The translations under genes and the position numbers were made by a program. The notes below the pieces were generated by a model. The model saw only the letters and a list, made by a program, of their open reading frames with translations, searched no databases and was not told the DNA's origin. A stretch of 64,000 nucleotides of DNA from Emydura subglobosa (lineage: Eukaryota; Chordata; Testudines; Chelidae): NCBI GenBank assembly GCA_007922225.1, contig ML679960.1, positions 5,278,198-5,342,197 of the forward strand. The letters run 5' to 3'. Shown one piece after another: positions 24,131 through 36,000 of the stretch. The number at the start of each line of letters is the position of its first letter. Position 1 is the stretch's first letter.

Positions 24131-24295
24131 GGGCAGAAGACAGCCCCTTTGTTTGGGACTCTGCACAGGCCGTAGGCGCTGGGAGGGGTGGCCTTCCTTG
24201 GAGATAGACAGTGAGGGAGAGCCACCGGTGCTGCCCACAACAGGGTACCATTTACGGGGAGATACTCCAACATGAAATACTGAGAAAACCCCACC

Positions 24296-24880
24296 CAAGA
24301 ATACCCAATATGCTACTAGTTAGGGCACTCACCCAGGATATAGGAGACCTAGGTTCAAGTCCCTGCTCCACATCAAGCAGAGCCGAGATTTGAATTTGGG
24401 CCTCCTATTTCCCACTTGATAAACGTACTTGTTGGGCTATTGCCTACAATGACAGTCTTAAGTCTCATGAACAATGGCTGGCCTGGCAAAAGGGCCCTAA
24501 CTCCAGGAGAAGATTCATGGCTGCAACGAGATAGGTACCTCTCTCTGACCCATCCGTGAGACACAGATCAATGAGAGCTAGATACCTAAATATGTTAGTG
24601 AATCTGGCCTTTTAGCGCTGCCCATTTCTTCTGTATTTCTAGCTTAAGTGAATCCCTGCTTAGCTTTCTGGCTTCTAAGGACCTTGTTCTTAGATGAGGA
24701 CCAGTCATCTGATTCTTCCCATGCATTTTATGTGGACTTTAGGCCTCTAACTCAGGATTAAGTCTTCCACTAGGTAGCAGGGCACCTAGGGATTAGGCAT
24801 TGCAATGCCAAAATCCCTTTGTGGATCTAGCAGTTAGGGAATGAGGCACCTAAATACCTTTAAACATCTGGCCATCGAGT
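24296..24880 (+). mobile_element. tRNA-derived composite repeat, copy B
   Basis: The forward head at 24308-24370 has tgctactagttagggcactc and a good B box ggttcaagtcc at 24352-24362. A reverse head follows at about 24388-24445. The body ends with ggattaggcattgcaatgcc (near 24791), which also ends copies A and C. It abuts a MIR at 24876. Confidence 0.7.
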
Positions 24881-25000
24881 CTCTGTGCCTCAATTCAGCA
24901 TTATTAAAATGGGGATAATAGTAGTTCATAGAGAGTGTTTTGAGCATAAATGCACCAAAGATTGGGTGGTTCTCTCATATACTTCATTAATATTTGAAAT
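24876..25000 (+). mobile_element. MIR/CORE-SINE fragment
   Basis: ctctgtgcctcaattcagca then aaatggggataatag and a worn gttttgagcataaatgcac: the forward MIR core with its usual downstream order. Confidence 0.6.
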
Positions 25001-26229
25001 ATATTTCTAGAAGCTCTTGCAAAGACGTTGCACTGATTACTTTTGAAAATCCTACCCAAAGTCTTCAGCAATGGCTTAAATGTGCTCCTACTGAAATCAA
25101 TGGTAAAGTGACTGCAGCTGGAGCAGAGTTAAACCGGCACTGATATTTTATTAAAATCCCACCCTTCATGAAGCATGTTAAACCTTTCCATCTACTCCTT
25201 TGGACTGACATCTGCTACAGCTATGATCTGTTATCACCTATGATGCATGTACATCAAAGCTTTTTAGTCACTCTCCCCTTTTTGTCTGATTAATTATGTT
25301 AAATTCCTATGTTTGTGGCACCATAGTTCATCACCATGGAAACAATTGTGATGCTACAAATAGTGAATTGTGACATCACTGAATGAAGCAGTCAGGAGAA
25401 GTCATCTGCTGGAAACATAGAATATAGGTATATGGTGGTGGGACGAATGAGGGAAATACCTAAAATATCAGTGCAGCAGATTTTATATATATTTTAAATT
25501 TAAATTTTAAAAGTTTGCTGTACTGCAGAGGTGGTTCTTTAAAATCACCAGCAGTGAATATCTTTCTACTGACACTCAGTAGCCGAGTATTTAAATAGCT
25601 TAAGAGCTACAGTACCATATGCTCCAGTGAGTCCAAAGATGCAAATTACTCTATAAATATAATTCTCTGTGTTAGATTGAGCAGAAACAAATGACTGCAC
25701 TGCTTAGGTTGTTGTCTTTATTGATGTAATTTCTGGCACAACTGTATTATAAGAACAATATAAATACCTTTCTGTCTCTAGTTACATGGTTTCTTTGTAC
25801 TACCATAAGCAATGAATGGGTCAAGTCTCCTTCATTTGAACCTTTGTTACATGATGTCTATTTTTATTCTTTCAGCATCTCTCTTCCTCTACCTTTTCTC
25901 AAATCAGTGGAGTGTCTCTTTTCTTTCCATACTCTTCATTTTTTCTTATGTCAGCATCGTTTTCTACAGACATTGAGCACATACCTTTAATCTTCACCTA
26001 ATTAACCTCAGCTTTCTCTATAAATTGTCATATTGCCTCATGGGCTTTTACCAATCAGACATGTACCAAAATTCTCAGTACCTCATCTATCCTGTATTAT
26101 ATTTTTGAGCCCTGTTGGGATACAAAAATGTGCATCCTCACTGGCCAGAATCAACTTGTCTCTGACCCGCAATCTGCACTCTGTCTTTTATGTGTATACG
26201 CATCCACACCATGCCCACAGCAGTAGCCC
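25001..26229. other. Non-coding DNA with possible factor sites
   Basis: No gene or clear transposon. The stretch 25250-25430 is of even complexity and includes the motif cluster annotated at 25330. Confidence 0.4.
25330..25378. promoter_or_regulatory. RFX X-box-like and CRE-like motifs
   Basis: atcaccatggaaac at 25330-25343 is close to the RFX X-box consensus GTYRCCATGGYAAC, and tgacatca at 25371-25378 is one base from a CRE. Motif matches of this length occur by chance; no transcript start is visible. Confidence 0.2.
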
Positions 26230-26407
26230 TGAAGCCAATCAGCTGTTTGGTGACCAGCGCCCACTCCCTGTGGGACGACTGATCATGTCTCGTGATCAAC
26301 CCCCAAAGAGCTGACCAGCAGCCATCCCCAGGCCACTGCCAAACAGCTGACTGGTGGCCAGCCCCCCATCCGAAGCCACTGCCGAACAGTTTATCAGTGG
26401 CCAGCCT
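26230..26407 (+). repeat. Degenerate tandem repeat, period about 43 bp
   Basis: gccactgccaaacagctgac at 26332 recurs as gccactgccgaacagtttat at 26375, each followed by a ggtggccagcc-like phrase. Earlier worn units start near 26235 (ccaatcagctgtttggtgac) and 26310. Confidence 0.55.
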
Positions 26408-28454
26408 GCTGGAGTAGTGGCCAGGTTGGGTCAGCCCCTAGGGCTGGAACAGCTGCAGTCAGGCCCTGAAATATGGGTGTGCATCAGGAGGAGAAACCCA
26501 CTGTAAAGCATATCTTTTGCACATTCTTAATTCACCTGGGTGCTGACTTTGAGTGCTCTCCATCACTTTAAGGCATGTAGAAATGAATGGACTCTCAGGC
26601 ATGCATCACTTTAAAAAAATCAGTATTGTCTGGTCAACATTTAAGTAAGAACTAGATAAACTGCAACAATGGTCCAATCTATGCATTTCTCTGAGTTATA
26701 CTATTTCCTCTATAGGCATGATAGAGGTATCACATTGAAGTTTTAATACACAATGCATTTTACTAGCCAATATAACTAAATTTTCTACTAATTCATTATC
26801 ACTGGTTAATACACCTGCCTCTTCGCTCTGCAATTTAAGCTGTTAAAAATTACTACATGTAGCAACAGCGAGTGGGATGGCAGTCATTTGAACCTAATGA
26901 AGTACACCTCTTCCTGGAAACAAGACTAATGATTGAGTTGAGATTGCAGCACAGAAAGGAATTAAAACTCCACCACTGGAAAGTCCAACAGGGCCTGAGG
27001 CAATGCTTCCTGAACTTTGTAAGGTCCAACAGGGCCTGGGGCAATGATGGTTGCAGGTGCAAGGTCAGACAGAGGCCGAGGTAGAAGTCCTGCAGACCAA
27101 GAGCAGTCTTTAGAGAGTAGAAGCATGGGATTTCATTATGCTGCAAGCATATTTCTGAAAACTAGAGCCAATTTCCTTGTTGGACCAAAATTATTAAGTC
27201 TGTAGAAATCTTTCAGTGTTGAATGTATCTGCAGGAATTCAATCTGCTTTTCATATTTACAAATAATACAACTAAAACAATGATTCCTGAAATATTAGTG
27301 TGCAAAATAGATTATTTCATCTGCAGTTTGTTCTGTATTTTTAATGGTGAAAGTCTATCTCCAGATCCATTCATTTCTAAATGGTTCCTCAGAGGATATA
27401 CGTGATTCTGAAATAAAGCTCCTGGCTTGCAGAAGCATTTTTGAATTGTGGAACTCTGAAACAAACAAGACTTGAAGAATAAAACACCTGTCTTAAGAAA
27501 GAATTCTTGTAGTTACCAGTGAGCAGCTTAAGGCTTTTCAAAAGTCAGCAGGAAAATGGAAAACTCAGAAGTGTATTTAAAAAAAAAAAATCTAGGACGT
27601 CATTCATTTGTGTTTGCCTTTATAATGGCTCGTTTGATGGTGAATTATTAAACTAGACTAACATTCCTGTTATTTTCAAAAGTTCCACTTGCACTATAAA
27701 TATTTGTGCTAACTGAACTAGGTTTTCTTTGATTGTCAAAATTCATGGTAAGACATTAAAATACTTTCAGCCACTATGTATTTTGAACCCCTGTTAAGCA
27801 TGGTGACTTATCACAAAGGAATTTTCTGTTAAAGCTATATCTAGCATAACAATGGCAAAAGCAACAGGTGTTTCCACTGACTTTACTGCCTTTGTGTCCT
27901 TCTGATGGTCAATGTATAATGATAGATGCTCCCTGGCAAGAGCTGAGGCCAGTGCTGCTGCAGCTGTTTGTAAGTACCACTCTATAGATCTACTTGCCAA
28001 CTAGGATCTTTAGCACCCAAAATGAGGAAGTGGATTTTGGCAGTGTCTGAGGAACAATTGATGGTACATTGGGTAAGTTTATGGAGACAAAAAGGAGAAA
28101 CAGATCAGTGCTTGGAATGGCAAAACAGGATGAATGAGGGAGAATGTAGAAACTGAGGGCTAGAGCCACAAAGGGATTTTGTAGGTGTCTAACTGCCACT
28201 TCAGGTGCCAAAATTTACATACTTAAAAAGCTTAGCTGCTACCTAACCTGGGTGGTGCCAAAATAACTGCTGCTGGACACATACATGGTCACTTAAGATG
28301 TGATGCCTGGAATTTAGTTTGCACCTACATTCATCAGGATTCACAAACCAGGCACGCCCCTGCCTGAGTTGCCTACAGGGCTGGTCTGATCTGGTGGATG
28401 TCCTCTGTGGCTGCCTTAGAGCATGCCTACTAGACTGGGCCCCATGCAAAATGG
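26408..28454. other. Non-coding DNA with one short duplication
   Basis: No gene recognised; frames at 26033-26314, 26872-27084 and 27794-28211 lack motifs. A two-copy repeat is at 26983-27046. Confidence 0.4.
26983..27046 (+). repeat. Two-copy direct repeat, period 41 bp
   Basis: gtccaacagggcctgaggca at 26983 and gtccaacagggcctggggca at 27024, one mismatch in the 23-bp unit. Confidence 0.7.
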
Positions 28455-29020
28455 CCAGGTGGTCCCCTTGCAGCCCAGTGGTTAGAGCACTCACCTTGGA
28501 TATGGATATTTAGTGGAACAGAGATGTGAACAGGAGAGAGTGTGAGAGACCCATCTACACGTTCCCTGTAGTCTGGTGGTTACTGCAGCCACTTGGGTTT
28601 AAATCCCAGCTGCTCTCAGGCAGAGTGGAGATTTCAACCCACATTCTGGGTGAGTGCTGTAAGCATTAGACTACGTGTTCTAAAGGGGTCTCCTCTCCTC
28701 TCCTCTCCTCACTTGTGTGTGTAGGGAAAAGGACTGACATAGCTTAAACACCTAACTCCAGGTTCATAGCTGCAAACCTCAAGTGGAGTGAAACTTGGCC
28801 CCACCCTTCTCCCTAGCATTTCCTAAGCTAGCAATTAGGCAGCTCCCTCTTCAGCTTGTTGACTTTTGTGAATCCTATTCTTTGGCACCTAACTTTCCCC
28901 ATGCATTATACAGGGAACATGGGCACCTAACTTGGGGCTGTGGATTCCATTAGGTGGTAGGGCGCTTCAAGTTAAGCATTGCAAGACTGACTCTTAGTCC
29001 CCTATGCAGATCCAGTCCTG
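28455..29020 (+). mobile_element. tRNA-derived composite repeat, copy C
   Basis: Two forward heads: 28468-28510 (cagcccagtggttagagcac) and 28566-28615 (tagtctggtggttactgcag, then gggtttaaatccc). A reverse head lies at about 28630-28685. A (tctcc)n microsatellite at 28689-28710 and the family body ending in gttaagcattgcaagac follow. Three heads in one copy again show the modular build. Confidence 0.65.
28689..28710 (+). repeat. (TCTCC)n microsatellite
   Basis: Four perfect pentamer units inside composite copy C. Confidence 0.9.
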
Positions 29021-31208
29021 AGTACACAGCAGAAGAAAAGCAGGATGGGAGAATATCTTCTTGGGAGCAGACATCTGTAGCAAACACATAAAGTGCTCTG
29101 ACCAACAGCAAATTTCATATGACAAAGAACAAGTTCCCCTACGCTGGATCTACATGTGCATCACTAAATCCTGAAAGCAGAGTGAGATCAACCCCCAGGT
29201 AGGATCTTATCACAGTGCCTTTTCAGCTGTTCTTCCAGCTCCGGTGTGAAGTCTCAAAACACTAACTACTATGGTTTCCCTTTTTTCAGCATGAATTGCT
29301 TTGCTGACATTGGGCAGCAGCCTGTAGAGTGAAAAGAGCATTAGTCACTCACAAATGCCTAAAAAGTTAAGGAGGGAGAGGTCATTAATGAACAATGATT
29401 GCTGCACCAACTCAGTAGTCCTTTTCCCATGTGTGGCGTCATCCCCTCCTGCTCTGCTTCTTGTGGTCTTAAGGTAAGGTCCTTCCTCAAGGATTAATTG
29501 GTAGCCTTTCCTGAGGAACCATTGCAGGATATTAGTGATGATCATTGTGGAGTTCCGTAGTTTTTTATTCTCATGATGTGTACTTTTTGTAATGCTGTAC
29601 TAACAACAGGGACTGGGAATTTTCTTTAAATTGCAATAATCTGAACTGTGAGTCTTCATGCTTTCTTGTAGTGTTTGCAGTTACATTTTAGACTACCATG
29701 TTTATATGGAGATGCTGACTCCATATAATTAGTATGGTGATCAGGGATTGGTTGATGCAGCCAGTGGTTGTGATATTGAACACTTTTTTTGTTATTCAGT
29801 CAAATGTAAACTATGTGTAACACTCTATCCTAGGTAAACATGTTTGTTCTGCTGCAGAATCACCAATGAATCTTACTGTTATACTTCTTCTCTGGGATAC
29901 TTAAATCACTTTCCTTTTCCTTTGAGTCCTATTCACTCGCTCCGACAAAAGAGTTTAGAGAACAAATAAATGTAAACACTCTCTTTGGTTTATTGGACAG
30001 ACACTTTAATTATGATCATGTTCCACAGCTTTTTATTAATTGCCAGAACTGTGATATTTAAGTAGTCCTATCCCTCATCACTCAGGAATGTTTCTGTATG
30101 ATTATTCATTGGCAACTGTTACTTAAGAGCTGCTATTGATAACAATATTGGAAGGTATACGAGATATTCAGCAAATTATTTTATATAGTTAAACATTTTG
30201 AGCCACCGAAATGTTGTACAGCTATTCAAGATCCTAAAGCAAAAAATGCACTTAATATGCTAAAAATCAGTGATTTATGTCCTTGTGTATGTTTGGGATT
30301 TATTTATTTTTAAGTGATTGGGGTAAATATTTTGGGCATCTTTATAAGAAAACCAGAATTTAGATAATCCTTCCAAGTCAAGAGTGTATTGAAATTATCA
30401 CTGTAACGCAATCTCCACTTAGCTTATTCAAGGAGCAGCCCAGCTTCTATTCAATGAAACTCTCTTGGGAAATTTTTCACAGTGGGAGAAAGGTGGGATG
30501 AGGGCTGGAATGTTGAAGGTGGTGATAATGAGCCATCAGGACCATCTGGTAATTATTCTTCTCTTTAAGAGTTTCAGAAGTTGTTCTGCTAGCTTCTATA
30601 AAGCAAAATGAAGTGGGCTCTAAAGATATGCTGAAAATTGAGGCAAAATTGCAGAGTTCCTTTTCAGTAACTCATTAAAAAGATACTGAAGTTGTTTTAA
30701 GACTATTTCCCTAGATACATATGAGAAAAATAGAGAAGTGTAAATGAGGTTTCCTGGTTTTATCACTAACAGGGCTAGAGACAGGCCTAAGTACCTGGGA
30801 TATCAATATGCAGAGACAGAGATACTAATACATTAATAAACACTTTACTGAATCGTGTCTTTATGTATATGCTTTTCATTAATTACACCACAATATGAAA
30901 CAATAAATTATGACTGTCATGATCATGATTTCTTTTGTTTGCTTTATTAACTGTTTTGTAAGAAACATTGAATGTAATCATCATTTAACCTTAATTTAAA
31001 GCAAACAAAGAATCTATCACCTTTAGTTAGTAACTTTCCTTACTTCAGCATGGAACACAGTCTTAAGTGGCCAAATTAAATCCATGTTTAAACCAGTGAA
31101 ACTCCATTGACTTTGAGGGAGTTTCACCTATTGGCTATAAGCCTAGACATTAACTTATTTGGGAATAGGATTGTTAATGTATTCTTGTGTTACTATATCT
31201 ATATGAGC
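29021..31208. other. Non-coding DNA
   Basis: No gene seen. The minus-strand frame 29345-29545 (66 residues) lacks recognisable domains. The part 30840-31020 has several homeodomain-type taatta words and a tcatgatcatga palindrome (30918-30929), which is suggestive but not evidence of an enhancer. Confidence 0.4.
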
Positions 31209-31292
31209 TAGATCCTCAGCTGGTGCAAATGAGAATACCTCTGTTGAAGTTAACAGATACCTACCAATTTACATCAACTGAGCATGTGGTCC
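31209..31292. mobile_element. 84-bp palindromic MITE
   Basis: Left arm gatcctcagctggtgcaaat pairs with right arm atttacatcaactgagcatg. The inner part carries the usual ctctgttgaagttaacaga. A widespread hairpin family in sauropsids by my recollection; class uncertain. Confidence 0.6.
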
Positions 31293-31726
31293 ATTATTTC
31301 CAAAGAAAGTAATATTTTAATACTTTTCAAAGGCTTGCATCCAGATACAGGATACTCTGAAGTGTGTGGGCCTCCTGTTGCTCTCATGATAGAAGTTGAG
31401 GAAAGATGACACCTGCCACCTGCTGTCACTACAAAAACGTTCACTGGTCAAGCACTTATTATTACACCAAATATTAGAGTAATAATGAGTGAGAAGGCCA
31501 GAGCTTCAGTAATGTGCTGACCAGGAGCCCAGTATTACAGCTGGTGAGAAACAGTTTTCCCATCTGGGAAGTATTTGAGATTTTGAGGGGGGGAAATAAT
31601 CCTTTGAATGAAGATGAAAAGTCAATTTTGAAAGTCTTCAACAAGTGACAAATAAAAAATGTCATACTGAACTAGGAAAATGGAAGAATTTTGTTTAGCA
31701 AATGTCAAAATGGGACTGATAATTTC

Positions 31727-31852
31727 ATAACTTTTTTTTTCAAGTTGAGAAATTAATTGAAACTGACCCTATCCATGAGCAATTTTGGTTCCGACAAATC
31801 AAAGTTTTTCAGTGGGAAAATGGTTTACAGAAAAATTCCCAGCTGGCTCTAA
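31727..31852. repeat. AT-rich family Y fragment
   Basis: Ends with aaaaattcccagctggctct, like the terminal sequence of the palindromic element Y at 42365-42385. Only one end is visible. Confidence 0.4.
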
Positions 31853-32835
31853 CCAGTATTACTAATAAGCAGATAGAATGGGACTGAAACCATGGAACAG
31901 GTGAATGAAGGCAGCAATGGTGTAGAAAGGGGAAGAGAGATCAAGAGTCCCCTTTTTCACTTCACCTTTCACCACTGCTTCTGTTAAGGCCTGGTCCTAC
32001 AGTGGAAGAAGAAAGCATTGAGGAACTTGCACTTGGTGATCAGCACCCATCAGGCTTGGGGCTTTAATAAGGGACTCTGAATTGTTGCTGTTTGTGATCT
32101 TTTCCCCTCATATTTCTTTACTTTTATACTATTAATTAACTATCATTTTGCAGCTGTTTCAATCAACTTTCTCCATGTTTGCTTTTACCCATATAGATGC
32201 TTTCATATGCTGGAGTGCGACAGACATGAATGTTTCTTTGAACACTTTTCCTTTTCCCTGTCATTTGTCTCCATTGCTTGCATTGTTAACCTGTGTCGCA
32301 CATGCTGCCAGAAATTGCTTTGCTGAGATCACACAACCTAATTTACTCCTCTTTTGTTCTACTTTTTATAGTCATTATTGCTCAGCTAGCCCCCTGTATT
32401 TAAAATACCTATTATCAACTGTGCTACTTTACAATTAAGGCAAAAATTACCCCTTCTACGTCACTCATATGCATAATGGAAGTATCCTTGTACCAAATCA
32501 ACAGATTTCTTGCTGGTTTATTCCCTTCTGTTTGTGTGCCCTCATTTCTATTGCTATAATTAAGAACTCTCATTGCTATTTTGCTGTTTGACAAATGGTT
32601 TTGGCTTTTGTTATAATCCTCCCATCTTCTTCCTCTTGACAAATCGGCCTGAAGCCAAAATTGTCCTTTTTTATTAGAGCCGGTTGGGAATGTTTTAACA
32701 AAATGAGTTTTGTCAGAAAATGTTGACTTGTTGATTGTACCAGTATTAAAAAAAACAAAAAAAACTCACTTTATTCAGGAAAGGTTTTTCAGGTTGAGGA
32801 TGGATCTCTTTCAGTCTCTGTTGCTGGCACTGCTT
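31853..32835. other. Non-coding DNA
   Basis: The 96-codon frame at 32148-32438 is pyrimidine-rich with no motif. Nothing else supported. Confidence 0.4.
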
Positions 32836-33075
32836 TTCTTTGTGTAAATAATTCAGTATTAATTGGGCCAGAGAACAAGAAAAACTGACTCTGTACGCCA
32901 GTGGTTAGGAGACTTAACTGGTATGTGGGAGACTCAGGTTAAGTTTCTGCTCCCATGAATATTTAATTATGTATATAAAGTGGGACAACTTCAATGGGAA
33001 AGATTGGGGGGAGAGGGAAGCACCCCAGAATAGCCTATGGGCTTGTACTTAGGGCACACACCTGGGTTTAGAAAT
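32836..33075 (+). mobile_element. tRNA-derived composite repeat, copy F (partial)
   Basis: The linker block (tttgtgtaaataattcagta) is followed by a forward head (ctgtacgccagtggttagga, about 32891-32960) as in copy A. The body seen in copies A-C is absent. Confidence 0.55.
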
Positions 33076-33239
33076 CCATTTTCTCCCCAACTCTATTTAT
33101 TATAGGTTAATATTAAGTATATAATCTCAAATCTAAATGCATGAGCAAGGACTAATGGGTTTCTAACAATAAATATCTTCCAATTTTTCTATATATCATA
33201 CAAAGGAACTAAATAAACACTATTTAAAGCAAATACACA

Positions 33240-33300
33240 AGTGAAGCACTACAGCCGTGAAGTTGCAGCAACACAGCTGTGTCACTGTAATGTTTTAAGC
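33240..33300. mobile_element. Right-end fragment of a Harbinger-like MITE
   Basis: gtgaagcactacagccgtga then ctgtaatgttttaag match the right half of the element at 36943-37218 and its relatives. No left end. Confidence 0.45.
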
Positions 33301-33928
33301 ATAAACACATCCTCAGAGCCATGACACCAGCAGCCAGCTACTTCCAGCACAGTGGTTTCACCCTGGCTTCCCCCAGCCTGATTCCTCCTTGCAAGGTGAT
33401 GTCAACAGCCCTTCCATTCCTGTGTCTCTTCAAAACTGTCTCCCCTGGAGTGTCCCATCCCTTTCAGTGGACTCTCGCAGAAGTTATCAAGTTTGCTACC
33501 TCCAAAGACAGAATACACACATCATCTATTAGTTTGGCTGAGGATTTTATCCTTTAGTTTAACACCCAGCACTGAGATGGTTTTGTAATAAAACAAAAAT
33601 AAGTTTATTAACACACAGCAGCGATTTAAGTGATAATGAGTAAGGATAGAAGAGACAGGTATGGTTACAAGTAAAACAAAACTCTCTTCCTAGTGACTAA
33701 AACTTAATTTCAGCAAGTTACAGTCTTTGTCTAACCAGGTTTCTCACCTATACTGATTCCAGCTTCTCTTGCCTCCCAGGTCAAAAGGATCCACTTGTCA
33801 TGAACTCAAAGGGTGCTACTTTCTTTTCTCCCCTAGCTGATGGATACCCCAAAGTCATTTTCCAGTTTCTTAAATCCTCTTTGTTTTCAAATTAAGGAAT
33901 TGCTCCTGCAGCCTCAGCTCGATGCCCT

Positions 33929-34180
33929 GGGCTTGTCGACACTACAGGTTATGTTCGTATAACTTATGTCACTCGGGGATGGGAATAAGCCTGAGCAACA
34001 TAAGTTGCACTGACAGAAACACCTGTGTGGACAGCTACTACAGTTCACAGAGGTGGTTTTATTATGCTAATGGGAGAGCTCTCTCCCGTTGGCATAGAGC
34101 ATCTCTACCAGATGCACTACAGAGGCCTAGTTGCATTGATGCTTTTAGTGTAGATTTTAGTGTAGATTTTAGTGTAGATT
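33929..34180. mobile_element. Harbinger-like MITE nested in LTR-like element
   Basis: Left end gggcttgtcgacactacagg is the terminal sequence of a well-known turtle MITE group, followed by ttatgttcgtataacttatg. The right end should be the inverse (agtgtagacaagcc) but has become a 12-bp tandem repeat carrying agtgtaga three times. Confidence 0.55.
34143..34178 (+). repeat. 12-bp unit repeated three times
   Basis: ttttagtgtaga at 34143, 34155 and 34167, perfect. The unit contains the terminal core of the surrounding MITE. Confidence 0.9.
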
Positions 34181-34355
34181 TATTAATTTTTTGCCACAGC
34201 TGGCTTGATTTGCAATTGAGCCAAAAAGGTGTTGGCCATTCTCCTTTGTCTGGAAATAAACCCGTTTTGTCTCCTTGGTCTCTTTACAGACTCCAAAACA
34301 TTGTATCACAGAGTATTCGTAATTTCACATATAGCATTGTTACATATATGTCACA

Positions 34356-34777
34356 GTGAGATGAATGAGCAGCATAAATTATTAGTTGTCAAATGATATT
34401 TTACAAGCCACCAGTGTGAGGTGTACTGAGCTGGTCAGGCCAGCTGAGGTTTCCTATTACATACCCTAGCCATCTGGTAATGGGGTGCTGTTAGGGTCAT
34501 AAGGATATTCATCAACTATTCTATCAATAAATGGTGTATGTATCATTGTGTTCCTGGGTCACTGGGTGGGTTTCCTCTGGAATCTGAAAGTCCTGGAGGG
34601 TGGAAGATATTAATGTAAATTCCCAGTGTCAGTTAGGCAAATAATTAGCTCTCTGAAGCTCCCTGGGGGCAGACCATCAAAACTATGTAAAGTGTCAGCC
34701 TGATATTCACGAGAGACTTGAAAAAAGTCTGAACAAAAGATTGTGTACACTCCTACCGGATTATATGCAGTTTATAA
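34356..34777. other. Non-coding spacer between two LTR-like elements
   Basis: About 420 bp, no recognised feature. Confidence 0.4.
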
Positions 34778-34782
34778 GTAAT

Positions 34783-35895
34783 TGTGGCAGTCTGTATCCC
34801 TTTGTTCACCGCTTCTTCAAAACTATGATAAATTTTGTACAACTAATGCCTTATGACGTATCATTTGTAAACTCGTAATCTGCTGACCCTTATTGTCCTG
34901 GTAAAATATGTGTGGCAATATTGTTTGTAAAGTTATAGGATTCTACTGTATGACTTTACTGAAATCTGCTCCCAGTTCAAAAAAGCAGGAAAAAAACAGT
35001 TCATCAGAGACAAAAGGCAAACTAAGGCCTCAGTCAGGTGTCAACAAAATCAGATGGACTATCACCTGGTTAAGCAGCCATCTTATGTCTGGAAAAAGGA
35101 TCTGAGTGAGAAATGTAGGTGTTGGCAAAAAAAACAGCTGGAAGTTCCTGTCCCACAGACTTCCTGAATCCCAGCTGGAGATAATTCTCAAAGAAGATAA
35201 TTGCTATAAGAAAGGGGAGCAAACTCCCCTGATGATCTTTCTCCTTTTCTCTCTCTGCTCACGGCATCAACAAGTGAAGAAAAGTGACAGCTTTGAACTG
35301 GGGGAGGGCTCCTGCATGAAAGGCATCCAGCCAGTAAGACTGCAAAAGCATGTTGTGAGAGAAACATTGTGCTTTGAATTCACTTAGCTTGTTAAATTAG
35401 ATATTAATTATGTTTTACCTTTAGTTTTCTTGTAATCAAATTCTGACTTTTATGCCTCATTATTTGTAATCACTTAAAATCTTTTTTTCTGTATTTAATA
35501 AACTTGTTTTATTGGTTTTTTTAAATCTAAGCCAGTGTATTTGGACTGAAGTGTTTGGGAAACTCTATTTGGGATAACAGGATCTGGGCATACCATTTTC
35601 TATTAATGAAATGATGGGCTTTCTATGAGCATGTATTGTACAGAAGGAGAGAGCTTGGTAATACAAGACACATTTCTGGGACAAGTCTGGGACTGGGAAA
35701 TTGCTGGTGTCGCTCTGCAATGTAATTTAGGAGTGGCTGGCCAAAACATTCATCTGGGAGTAATTTACAGGTTAGAGGCTGTGTGTGAATAGACCAGGAG
35801 TGGTTGCTCTCACAGCAGAGCAGGCACCTCCAGGTTGGAGAACTGAGGGGACACAGCTGTTCAACAGTCCATATTGTACCCTGTGTAATGTCACA
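34783..35895 (+). mobile_element. LTR of a retroelement (solo), 1113 bp
   Basis: Starts TGTGGCAGTCTG and ends GTAATGTCACA, so the ends are TG...CA with inverted TGTGRC/GTCACA termini. A perfect 5-bp duplication GTAAT flanks it (34778-34782 and 35896-35900). AATAAA at 35497-35502 is a plausible polyadenylation signal, which leaves a long U5 of about 370 bp. No primer-binding site, gag or pol lies beside it, so it is a solo LTR or an LTR-only relic. Gypsy/ERV assignment is open. The internal frames (34908-35105, 35106-35387) are not recognised proteins. Confidence 0.75.
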
Positions 35896-36000
35896 GTAAT
35901 ACCTGGTAAACTGTGTAGACTATTGTTTTACTGTATGTTTTCTCTAATGCTTTCTGAAAGCTGTCTGTCACTGGTTAACTCTTCTATGTAGAAGAGTTCT

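Larger units (their letters stand above)
33322..34355 (-). mobile_element. LTR-like element, minus orientation, with nested MITE
   Basis: The outer ends can be read as TG...CA (tgacaccagc at 33322, atatatgtcaca ending 34355), and the minus strand has a polyadenylation signal (TTTATT on plus at 33604-33609) within ttaataaacttatttttg. That phrase closely resembles the polyadenylation region of the plus-strand LTR at 34783-35895. Matching target duplications were not found, so boundaries are tentative. A MITE at 33929-34180 splits it. Confidence 0.45.

Noticed and set aside
29345..29545. 66-residue minus-strand frame with pyrimidine-rich upstream tract
   Set aside because: Splice-like flanks are weak and the sequence matches no domain I know; not enough to call an exon.
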